From an uncultured Bacteroidota bacterium (GTDB lineage Bacteria; Bacteroidota; Bacteroidia; Chitinophagales; Chitinophagaceae), in the NCBI GenBank assembly GCA_903933995.1, contig CAIZMD010000214.1, forward strand, positions 1 to 10,597: a stretch of DNA of 10,597 bases. The letters are read 5' to 3'. Shown here in pieces: positions 1 through 6,375 of the stretch. Made by a program: the position numbers and the translations under genes. The stretch's first letter is position 1. Each line of letters starts with the position of its first letter. Below the pieces are notes generated by a model. It was given only the letters and a program-made list of their open reading frames with translations, was not told the DNA's origin and made no database searches.

Positions 1-23
1 GATCTTCACAAAATCAATAAAAT

Positions 24-2216
24 ATGTCACTTAGATTTCAAGCAATTGAGAGCCTGACGGCTGATTCCGGTGCAGTTAATGCTGCCGGTAGTACCAAAGT
101 CACCGGAATTTTTGGTGAAAACGTATTCACTATCAAGACCGCAAGAGAGTTTTTGAGCGATGAAGCTTACAAAAGCCTTGTAACAAGTATCAAGGGTGGC
201 AAAAAAATTGATCGTAGTGTAGCTGGTAGCATTGCTAATGGTATGCGCGCTTGGGCTGAATCAAAAGGAGTAACTCACTTTACACACTGGTTCCAACCAT
301 TAACTGGAACTACTGCTGAAAAGCACGATAGCTTTTTTACCCTAAAAAGCGACGGTACAGCAATTGAAGAATTTGACGGCGCAGCATTGATTCAACAAGA
401 ACCAGATGCTTCTTCTTTCCCTAACGGTGGTATCCGTGCTACATTTGAAGCCCGTGGTTATACCGCTTGGGACCCATCATCTCCTGCATTTATCATTGAA
501 ATTGGACATGGTAAGACCCTTTGTATTCCTACCATCTTTGTTTCTTATACTGGTGAATCATTGGACTATAAAGCTCCTTTGTTAAAAGCATTAGAAGCAT
601 TGAACAAATCTGCTGTAGAAGTAGCTAACTATTTTGACAAGAATGTTACTAAGATTACTGCAACCCTAGGTTGGGAACAAGAATATTTTGTGATTGATGA
701 AGGTTTGGCAAATGCACGTCCTGACTTGGTTCAAGCTGGTCGTACCGTATTTGGTGCAGCTCCTGCTAAAGGACAGCAATTAGAAGACCATTACTTTGGT
801 TCTATTCCAGAAAGAGTCTATGCATTCATGCGTGACTACGAAACTGAAGCATACAAATTAGGTATTCCTTTACGTACCCGTCACAATGAGGTTGCACCTG
901 CTCAGTTTGAGTGTGCTCCTATTTTTGAAGAAGTAAATATTGCTGTTGACCACAACATTTTGTTGATGGACATCATGAGCCGTGTTGCTAAAAGACACCA
1001 CTTACGTGTATTGTTGCACGAAAAACCATTTGCTGGCATTAACGGTAGTGGTAAGCACAATAACTGGAGTTTGGCTACTGATACTGGTGTGAATTTATTG
1101 GCTCCAGGAAAGACACCAAAAACCAACTTGATGTTCTTGACTTTCTTTGTCAATACCATCAAAGCAGTTCATGATTATTCTGATATCCTGCGTGCATCTA
1201 TTGCATCTGCTGGTAACGATCACCGTTTGGGTGCCAATGAAGCTCCTCCAGCTATTATCTCTGTATTCGTTGGTCAGTACTTGGCCAAGGTATTGGAAGA
1301 TATTGAGTCTAGGGTTGGCGATAAATTTGACGAACAAGATGAAGCTATCTTGAAATTAGATTTACACCGTAGCATTCCAGAATTGTTATTGGATAATACA
1401 GACCGTAACCGTACTTCTCCTTTTGCCTTTACTGGTAATAAATTTGAATTCCGTGCGGTTGGTTCTACTGCTAACTGTGCTAATCCAATGATTACTTTGA
1501 ACACCATCATGGCTGCTACCTTGAAGCAATTCAAGAAAGACGTAGACGGTTTGATTGAAAAAGGTGACAAGAAAGAAATAGCTATCATGCACGTGATTCA
1601 GAAATACATTGTTGAAAGCAAAACTGTTTTGTTTGAAGGCGATGGTTACAGTGCAGAGTGGGCTAAAGAAGCAGAAAGAAGAGGTCTTCCTAATGTGAAA
1701 ACAACTCCTTTGGCATTTGATGCTTTGACTACAGATAAAGCCAAACACCTATTTGAATCCAATAATATCTATAACCATATTGAATTGGAAGCACGTCATG
1801 AAATTGAACTGGAAAACTACTTGAAGAAAGTTCAAATTGAAGGTCGTATCATTGGTGATCTTGCTTTGAATCACATTATTCCTGCAGCTATCAAATACCA
1901 AAACGATTTGTTGAAAAACGTTAATGGTCTAAAAGAAGCTGGATTACCAGAAGCTGCTTATGCATCTCAGCTGAGCTTGTTGAAACAAGTAAGTGAGCAT
2001 ATTCAAGTAGTACACGAAAATGTATTGGCCATGGTTGAAGCTAGAAAAGTAGCCAACAATATTTCCAATACACGTGAAAAAGCTATTGCTTATGAAAGCA
2101 AAGTAAAGGCTGCCTACTTTGATTTGATCCGTTACCATGTTGACAAATTAGAAGCATTGGTTGACGATGAAATCTGGACATTGCCTAAATATCGTGAGAT
2201 GTTATTGTTGAGATAA
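24..2216 (+). CDS. glnN: Glutamine synthetase type III
   Basis: ATP-dependent ligation of ammonia to glutamate, the main cytoplasmic ammonium assimilation step. At 730 residues it matches the long type III (GlnN) family typical of Bacteroidota, not the ~450-residue type I enzymes. Visible active-site motifs in order are EQEYF (Glu218/Glu220, metal and substrate ligands), RTRHNEVAPAQFE (284-296), NGSGKHNNWS (340-349, the ammonium/glutamate loop) and NRTSPFAFTGNKFEFR (462-477, with the ExR-type nucleotide and metal residues). The C-terminal ~200 residues are helical and type-III specific. The ATG at 24 is preceded by an A-rich leader without Shine-Dalgarno, as usual in this phylum. Only 23 bases of upstream sequence are present, so the promoter is outside or barely inside the window. 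No PII or glnR-like neighbour is seen. It is a monocistronic unit closed by the terminator just downstream. Identification is firm. Confidence 0.97.
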   Translation: MSLRFQAIESLTADSGAVNAAGSTKVTGIFGENVFTIKTAREFLSDEAYKSLVTSIKGGKKIDRSVAGSIANGMRAWAESKGVTHFTHWFQPLTGTTAEKHDSFFTLKSDGTAIEEFDGAALIQQEPDASSFPNGGIRATFEARGYTAWDPSSPAFIIEIGHGKTLCIPTIFVSYTGESLDYKAPLLKALEALNKSAVEVANYFDKNVTKITATLGWEQEYFVIDEGLANARPDLVQAGRTVFGAAPAKGQQLEDHYFGSIPERVYAFMRDYETEAYKLGIPLRTRHNEVAPAQFECAPIFEEVNIAVDHNILLMDIMSRVAKRHHLRVLLHEKPFAGINGSGKHNNWSLATDTGVNLLAPGKTPKTNLMFLTFFVNTIKAVHDYSDILRASIASAGNDHRLGANEAPPAIISVFVGQYLAKVLEDIESRVGDKFDEQDEAILKLDLHRSIPELLLDNTDRNRTSPFAFTGNKFEFRAVGSTANCANPMITLNTIMAATLKQFKKDVDGLIEKGDKKEIAIMHVIQKYIVESKTVLFEGDGYSAEWAKEAERRGLPNVKTTPLAFDALTTDKAKHLFESNNIYNHIELEARHEIELENYLKKVQIEGRIIGDLALNHIIPAAIKYQNDLLKNVNGLKEAGLPEAAYASQLSLLKQVSEHIQVVHENVLAMVEARKVANNISNTREKAIAYESKVKAAYFDLIRYHVDKLEALVDDEIWTLPKYREMLLLR

Positions 2217-2234
2217 TTGTTTTTGACTTGAGTG

Positions 2235-2271
2235 AAAAAGCCCTGTTCCTTCTGGTTCAGGGCTTTTTTTT
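2235..2271 (+). terminator. Intrinsic terminator of glnN
   Basis: GCCCTG (2240-2245) pairs with CAGGGC (2258-2263). The stem is extended by A5 (2235-2239) against the T tract that begins at 2264 and runs eight bases to 2271. It lies 18 bases after the glnN stop, so glnN transcription should end here. Confidence 0.9.
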
Positions 2272-2311
2272 AACAATTACTGGTCGGGAAAAAATAGGGT
2301 TCCACCGATAA

Positions 2312-2339
2312 TTCCTTTAGGAAGAAAATGATTTCCTAA
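2312..2339. promoter_or_regulatory. Overlapping inverted repeats upstream of the 2373 gene
   Basis: TTCCT-TT-AGGAA (2312-2323) is a perfect palindrome. Its right half is reused in a second perfect inverted repeat, TTAGGAA (2317-2323) with TTCCTAA (2333-2339), spacer 9. The site is 34 bases before the next start codon, where an operator would sit. No convincing TAnnTTTG promoter was found beside it, so the role is inferred from position and symmetry only. Confidence 0.35.
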
Positions 2340-2372
2340 CTTGAAACAGTTATCAAACTAAAAACTCCAAGT

Positions 2373-2756
2373 ATGAAAAAATTTATTGCATTGCTAGCCC
2401 TTGTGCTGGTTTGCTCATTCAACACCCTGATGGCCCAGCCTCCAGGTGGTGGTCAACAAATGACTCCTGAACAACGTGCCGCTATGATGAAAGAAAGGTA
2501 CAAAGGCATGGGTCTTAATGATGTTCAAGTTGACTCTGTGATTGCTATTAACAATGACATGCGTCCAAAAATGATGGCGCTAAGAGAAGCTAGTGAAGCT
2601 GACAGACCTACTTTGATGAAAGCTATGACCGACGAGCGCAACAAGCGTTTGGAAAAAGCATTGCCTGCTGATCTAGCTAAAAAAGTAATTGAATCTATGT
2701 CTATGCAACGCGGCCCAGGTGGTGGCGGTGGACGTGGCGGTGGAGGCAAAAAATAA
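2373..2756 (+). CDS. Small exported Met-rich protein with Gly-rich tail, function unknown
   Basis: A 127-residue protein. Residues 1-21 form a Sec signal peptide (MKK, hydrophobic stretch, cleavage probably after the Ala of LMA with Gln next). The mature core (about 28-112) is predicted helical and rich in Met (eleven between positions 30 and 111), Lys and Arg, including TPEQRAAMMK and GLNDVQVDSV. The tail 113-127 is almost pure Gly with Arg and two final Lys. Overall layout recalls small periplasmic Spy/CpxP-like helical proteins, but the LTxxQ motifs are not exact (LNDVQ at 48-52), so I do not assign that family. It stands alone between two terminators. The start is fixed by the signal peptide. 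The next gene encodes another small exported helical protein with a similar LxxxQ motif, which hints at distant kinship. Confidence 0.8.
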   Translation: MKKFIALLALVLVCSFNTLMAQPPGGGQQMTPEQRAAMMKERYKGMGLNDVQVDSVIAINNDMRPKMMALREASEADRPTLMKAMTDERNKRLEKALPADLAKKVIESMSMQRGPGGGGGRGGGGKK

Positions 2757-2778
2757 GCCCATACCTAAACAAGATGTT

Positions 2779-2813
2779 AAGAAGGCACTTCCAAGGGAGT
2801 GCCTTCTTGTTTT
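2779..2813 (+). terminator. Intrinsic terminator after the 2373 gene
   Basis: AAGAAGGCACT (2779-2789) is perfectly complementary to AGTGCCTTCTT (2798-2808), an 11-bp stem with an 8-base loop. One G and then four T (2810-2813) follow. It separates the two small exported-protein genes into independent transcription units. Confidence 0.88.
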
Positions 2814-2855
2814 ATATAGGTTGGTTGTTGTATTTTCAATTCATAAATATCAGTT

Positions 2856-3560
2856 ATGAAAAAGATCTATCAAATCTGTTCCAGCTTTTTTGTTTTTGTT
2901 TTAGTTGCCCAAATGGGGATGGCTCAAAATAGAACACCCGAAGAACAGAGGGAGCTTTTTGGCTATTGCGATAAACAAGCTTTGATGAAACAGTTTAATA
3001 TAGCGGAAGATGTTGCCAATAAAATTGGCGATATAGATTTATGGGCCACCAAGGAACTCATTAGTATTGACAACAATACCAATGAAGTCTTTGCCACCAA
3101 AGGGGAACTAGACAAGGAAGTTATCAAACGATATAAGGCATTAAAATTGTCAGACCAGCAATTGAAATCATTGGCAGAATTTAAAAAGAACAGAGATGAG
3201 CACCCCACACCTTGTGAAGCTATTACCCTTTCTTATAACAAGGCATATGATACCTTAAGCTTGGCAAGAGCGCTTCAATTAATGAAGACAAAATATAGAA
3301 AATCATTAATAGACAAACTGGGAATTAATGGCAGACAAGCCGATATGATTTTTGAAACAGAATTCTACAAGCAAAAAGAAGCATTGGCTATTTCTGCCAT
3401 GCCTGAAACGGATTTTAATAAAATTCGCAAAACAGTAGCCATGTATCAGGTCAGAGAGAATCGCCATAAGGCAAGTGGCCTTACTGAAGATCAATTGGTA
3501 ATGGCCATCAACTTTTTTAAAGAGAACCAACTCTATCCAGAACAGGTTGTAAATAAATAA
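2856..3560 (+). CDS. Exported helical protein with an internal duplication, function unknown
   Basis: A 234-residue protein with a Sec signal peptide (1-23, ending GMA before Gln24); the mature protein is probably periplasmic. I do not recognise a family. The mature part looks built from two copies of a unit of ~110 residues. NIAEDVANKI...KELISI (48-71) aligns with GINGRQADMI...KEALAI (156-179), and LSDQQLKSLAEF...P (98-117) aligns with LTEDQLVMAINF...P (209-228). The offset is 108-111 residues. Cys38 and Cys120 are the only cysteines in the mature chain and could pair. The LxxxQ element resembles LNDVQ in the preceding small exported protein and the LTxxQ motif of Spy/CpxP proteins. No TAnnTTTG promoter is clear upstream. 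The gene converges on accC. Confidence 0.8.
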   Translation: MKKIYQICSSFFVFVLVAQMGMAQNRTPEEQRELFGYCDKQALMKQFNIAEDVANKIGDIDLWATKELISIDNNTNEVFATKGELDKEVIKRYKALKLSDQQLKSLAEFKKNRDEHPTPCEAITLSYNKAYDTLSLARALQLMKTKYRKSLIDKLGINGRQADMIFETEFYKQKEALAISAMPETDFNKIRKTVAMYQVRENRHKASGLTEDQLVMAINFFKENQLYPEQVVNK

Positions 3561-3578
3561 TCCCCGTTGTGGCGGGGA
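3561..3578. terminator. Hairpin at the convergent gene junction
   Basis: TCCCCG (3561-3566) pairs perfectly with CGGGGA (3573-3578), six-base loop. On the plus strand no T tract follows. On the minus strand the stem is followed by TTATTTATTT, so it suits the end of the accB-accC transcript better than the plus-strand gene, whose stop codon it touches. With only six base pairs it may be shared or weak. Confidence 0.5.
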
Positions 3579-3621
3579 CTATTCGGTTAACAAGAATATC
3601 TGCAAAGGGTGACCCCAATGT

Positions 3622-4959
3622 TTATTTCATTTTGAAAGATTCCAAGAATTTGGTAGTGAAATTACCTTTTCTAAAATCTTCGTTTTGCATCAATTGTAAG
3701 TGAAAAGGAATGGTGGTTTTAACGCCTTCAATCACGTATTCACTCAAAGCACGATACATGGTATCAATGGCTTCTTCCCTGGTTTGAGCAACAGTAATCA
3801 GCTTACCAATCATGCTATCATAATAAGGAGGAATCACATAACCTGCATAGACATGACTATCTACCCTTACACCATGCCCGCCTGGTGTGTGCAATACGGT
3901 AATTTTACCTGGTGATGGTCTAAAGTCATTGTATGGGTCTTCCGCATTAATACGGCATTCAATAGCGTGCATTTGGGGCTCATAATTTCTACCAGAAATT
4001 TTTTCACCCATAGCAATTTTAATCTGCTCCTTAATCAAGTCAAAGCTGACAACTTCTTCCGTTACGCAGTGTTCTACCTGAATCCTGGTATTCATTTCCA
4101 TGAAATAGAAATTCCTATGCTTGTCTACCAAGAACTCAATGGTACCAACACTTTCATAATTAATAGCAGATGCAGCTTTAATAGCGGCTTCTCCCATTTT
4201 ATGCCTAAGTTCTGGTGTCATAAAAGGAGAAGGAGATTCTTCTACTAATTTCTGGTGACGTCTTTGAATAGAGCAATCACGCTCACTCAAATGACATACA
4301 TTTCCATATTGGTCACCGGCTACTTGAATTTCAATGTGACGAGGCTCTTCCACAAATTTCTCCATGTAAATGCCATCGTTCTTGAAAGAAGCAGCAGCTT
4401 CTATTTTGGCTGTGGTATAGGCTTTTTCAATTTCTTCTTCATTCCAAACCACGCGCATTCCTTTACCCCCACCACCAGCAGTTGCTTTAAGGATTACAGG
4501 GTAGCCTACTACTTTAGCCAATTCCTTTGCTTCCTCAATGCTTTCTAATAAACCTTCACCACCTGGTACAACTGGAACCCCAGCTTTGATCATGGTTTCT
4601 TTGGCGGTGATTTTGTCTCCCATTTTATTGATCATCTCAGGAGTTGGACCAATAAACTTAATGCCATGATCGGCACAAATTTGAGAGAACTTGGCATTTT
4701 CCGCTAAAAAGCCATAGCCTGGATGTACTGCATCGGCATTGGTGATTTCAGCAGCAGCCATGATATGGGGAATATTCAGGTAAGAATCTGAACTCTGAGG
4801 TTTACCAATACAAACTGCCTCGTCGGCAAATTTTACGTGTAAACTGTCTTTATCAGCTGTTGAGTAGACCGCAACGGTTTTAATACCCATTTCCCTACAG
4901 GTTCTAATCACTCTAAGGGCAATTTCACCACGGTTGGCAATCAATATCTTTTTAAACAT
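3622..4959 (-). CDS. accC: Biotin carboxylase subunit of acetyl-CoA carboxylase
   Basis: ATP- and bicarbonate-dependent carboxylation of the biotin on AccB, the first half-reaction of malonyl-CoA synthesis in the cytoplasm. At 445 residues it is full length (E. coli 449). The N-terminal preATP-grasp fold starts FKKILIANRGEIALR (2-16). The ATP-grasp domain carries Lys116, Lys158 beside the Gly-rich loop GGGGKG (162-167), His208/Glu210, Lys237 and Glu275, then EMNTRIQVEH (288-297) with the Glu288, Asn290, Arg292, Val295 and Glu296 catalytic set. The carboxylase C-terminal domain follows (about 330-440, ECRINAEDP). One oddity is Cys298, where the family usually has Pro (QVEHPVTE). It starts 35 bases after the accB stop on the same strand, so the two are almost certainly co-transcribed. 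The carboxyltransferase genes are not in the window. Confidence 0.97.
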   Translation of the reverse strand: MFKKILIANRGEIALRVIRTCREMGIKTVAVYSTADKDSLHVKFADEAVCIGKPQSSDSYLNIPHIMAAAEITNADAVHPGYGFLAENAKFSQICADHGIKFIGPTPEMINKMGDKITAKETMIKAGVPVVPGGEGLLESIEEAKELAKVVGYPVILKATAGGGGKGMRVVWNEEEIEKAYTTAKIEAAASFKNDGIYMEKFVEEPRHIEIQVAGDQYGNVCHLSERDCSIQRRHQKLVEESPSPFMTPELRHKMGEAAIKAASAINYESVGTIEFLVDKHRNFYFMEMNTRIQVEHCVTEEVVSFDLIKEQIKIAMGEKISGRNYEPQMHAIECRINAEDPYNDFRPSPGKITVLHTPGGHGVRVDSHVYAGYVIPPYYDSMIGKLITVAQTREEAIDTMYRALSEYVIEGVKTTIPFHLQLMQNEDFRKGNFTTKFLESFKMK

Positions 4960-4994
4960 GGATTCAATTTGATGAAAAAATAAAGTGGTAGCAA

Positions 4995-5474
4995 CTATTT
5001 AGTTGGCTCAACCAAGAATAAGGGCTGGTCATATTCTACTGGACTTGCATCATCCACCAAAATTTTGACAATGGTTCCACTTACTTCACTTTCAATTTCA
5101 TTGAACAGCTTCATGGCTTCAATGATACAAACCACTTTGCCAGGAGCTACTTCAGTTCCAATTTCAGCAAAAATGGGTTTGTCTGGAGAAGGCCTACGGT
5201 AGAATGTTCCAATCATAGGACTTTTAATAGTAATCAAGTTATCCGCCTTTGGTGCTTCAGCAGGAGCAGCAGCAACAGGTGCAGCAGCAGGAGCTGGAGC
5301 AGCTACTGGAGCAGCAGTGGTATACACTTGATGACTAGGAGCGGCAGTAACGTTAACCACTGGCTCTTCTTTTTGCTTGATGGTTACTTTACCATCTTTA
5401 TCTTCTATACTGATTTCACCAATATTGCTTTTATTGATGATTTTGATTAATTCGTGAATTTGCTTTAAGTCCAT
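4995..5474 (-). CDS. accB: Biotin carboxyl carrier protein of acetyl-CoA carboxylase
   Basis: Carries the biotin that shuttles carboxylate from AccC to the carboxyltransferase. It has 159 residues (E. coli 156). The N-terminal segment 1-40 (MDLKQIHELIKIINKSNI...) is the AccC-interacting region. Residues about 43-76 form an Ala/Pro-rich flexible linker. The biotinyl/lipoyl domain is 80-157, with the biotinylation motif EAMKLFNE placing biotin on Lys122. The extra FYRRPSPDKP (91-100) before the domain core is the thumb region typical of bacterial AccB. It lies directly upstream of accC in the same operon, and 184 bases downstream of efp. A large palindrome upstream may regulate it. Function is firm. 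Confidence 0.97.
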   Translation of the reverse strand: MDLKQIHELIKIINKSNIGEISIEDKDGKVTIKQKEEPVVNVTAAPSHQVYTTAAPVAAPAPAAAPVAAAPAEAPKADNLITIKSPMIGTFYRRPSPDKPIFAEIGTEVAPGKVVCIIEAMKLFNEIESEVSGTIVKILVDDASPVEYDQPLFLVEPTK

Positions 5475-5503
5475 AAATGGCAGGTTTTGATAAAAAAACG
5501 GTT

Positions 5504-5559
5504 GATTTAGGTCAAATCGGGGGGCAAAATAGCCCTTTTTTGGTAAAAATGGCTATTTT
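5504..5559 (-). promoter_or_regulatory. Palindromic region and candidate promoter upstream of accB
   Basis: AAAATAGCC (5526-5534) and GGCTATTTT (5551-5559) form a perfect 9-bp inverted repeat. After one mismatch, T5 (5536-5540) pairs with A5 (5545-5549), leaving a four-base loop. On the minus strand the arm nearer accB contains TATTTTG (5531-5525), one base short of TAnnTTTG and about 50 bases before the accB ATG. A second small inverted repeat, GATTT-N5-AAATC (5504-5518), lies between this and the gene. The symmetry is seen; operator or hairpin function and the promoter are inferred. Confidence 0.4.
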
Positions 5560-5612
5560 CTTTAAAATGGGGACAACTAGTTCCGGCACCAAAAATTACC
5601 CTATTTAAATGA

Positions 5613-5639
5613 CAAATGGCAGCCTATAGCTGCCATTTG
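5613..5639 (-). terminator. Hairpin downstream of efp
   Basis: CAAATGGCAGC (5613-5623) pairs perfectly with GCTGCCATTTG (5629-5639), an 11-bp stem with a five-base loop, 19 bases after the efp stop. In the minus direction it is followed by TCATTTAAAT, which is T-rich but not a clean T tract. It probably ends or attenuates efp transcription before accB. Confidence 0.65.
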
Positions 5640-5658
5640 ATATAAGAATTCAAGTTAA

Positions 5659-6225
5659 TTATTCTTTAACGCGCTCTACATATTCACCAGATTTGGTGTT
5701 TACGCGAATCAGCTCACCGTCTTCTACAAATAGAGGAACCATTACAGTAGCTCCACCTTCCACAGTAGCCGCTTTCAAGGCCCTTGTTGCAGTATCACCC
5801 CTTAAACCTGGCTCACAATAAGTGATTTTCATGACAATTTTCTCTGGTAATTCAGCTCCAATTGGCAATTCAGTCTCTGTGTTGATGAATACAAATACTT
5901 CAGAACCGTCTTTTAAGAACTGAGGCGCGTCAATCATTTCTTCTCCCAAAGCAATTTGCTCAAAAGTCTCATTATTCATTAGGTTGTAACCACTTTCATC
6001 TTTGTACAGGTATTGGAAAGTCTTTTTTTCCACCCTTACTGGATAAACGGTTTCACCACTGTTCCAAGTCTTTTCAATAGAGCGTTTGTTATCAACACCC
6101 TTCAATTTGGCCCAAACCTTAGCGGCTGCACGGGCTGTCTTGTTTTCACCAAATTCCACAACTGAATACAGACTTCCGTCTAGTTTCAGGATCATTCCAC
6201 GGCTGATGTCGGCTGTATTTGCCAT
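5659..6225 (-). CDS. efp: Elongation factor P with an Arg32-type modification loop
   Basis: EF-P binds between the ribosomal P and E sites and rescues stalling at polyproline stretches. It has 188 residues, the normal length. The KOW-like N domain is about 1-63. The two OB domains follow, with QYLYKDESGYNLMNNETFEQI (71-91), the family signature EPGLRGDTA (138-146) and SGEYVERV (179-186). The loop that reaches the tRNA acceptor end normally reads KPGKGGA with a modified Lys. Here it reads KTARAAA (29-35), with Arg32 at the tip and no PG. From memory of the Pseudomonas aeruginosa sequence (NKSGRNAA, Arg32 rhamnosylated by EarP), the loop NKTARAAA aligns to it without gaps at the same residue number. 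No modification enzyme is encoded in the window. The gene leads the efp-accB-accC cluster and has a clear promoter. Confidence 0.96.
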   Translation of the reverse strand: MANTADISRGMILKLDGSLYSVVEFGENKTARAAAKVWAKLKGVDNKRSIEKTWNSGETVYPVRVEKKTFQYLYKDESGYNLMNNETFEQIALGEEMIDAPQFLKDGSEVFVFINTETELPIGAELPEKIVMKITYCEPGLRGDTATRALKAATVEGGATVMVPLFVEDGELIRVNTKSGEYVERVKE

Positions 6226-6258
6226 AATTATAGTTTTTTATTCTTGTTTAAGCAGGCG

Positions 6259-6287
6259 CAAAAGTAAGGATTGGCTTTCAAAAACAA
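6259..6287 (-). promoter_or_regulatory. Bacteroidota-type promoter of efp
   Basis: On the minus strand TTG (6287-6285), an 18-base spacer, then TACTTTTG (6266-6259) match the Bacteroidota -33 TTG and -7 TAnnTTTG elements. The -7 box is 33 bases before the efp ATG, giving a leader of roughly 25-30 bases that is A/T-rich with no Shine-Dalgarno. Confidence 0.7.
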
Positions 6288-6375
6288 GCATAACAATAGA
6301 ATTTCTGGTTTTATCCAGCAGTTAAGCTGCATTTTCAAAACTAGGAGTATCTATTTTTTACCAAAACATACGGAT

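Noticed and set aside
1274..1748. Overlapping minus-strand open frames inside glnN
   Set aside because: They are shadows of a strongly conserved coding region, with no family resemblance and no start context.
2831..2838. TATTTTCA with TTG at 2807-2809 as a promoter for the gene at 2856
   Set aside because: Two of the four fixed TTTG bases differ and the TTG lies inside the preceding terminator stem and its flank.
6352..6360. TATTTTTTA as a promoter for the PKD gene
   Set aside because: It lacks the final G of TAnnTTTG and has no TTG at the right distance; too weak to list.
6271..6375. Upstream in-frame ATG giving a 614-residue version of the PKD protein
   Set aside because: The added 35 residues overlap the efp promoter and place a clear signal peptide inside the protein; the ATG at 6376 starts exactly at that signal peptide.
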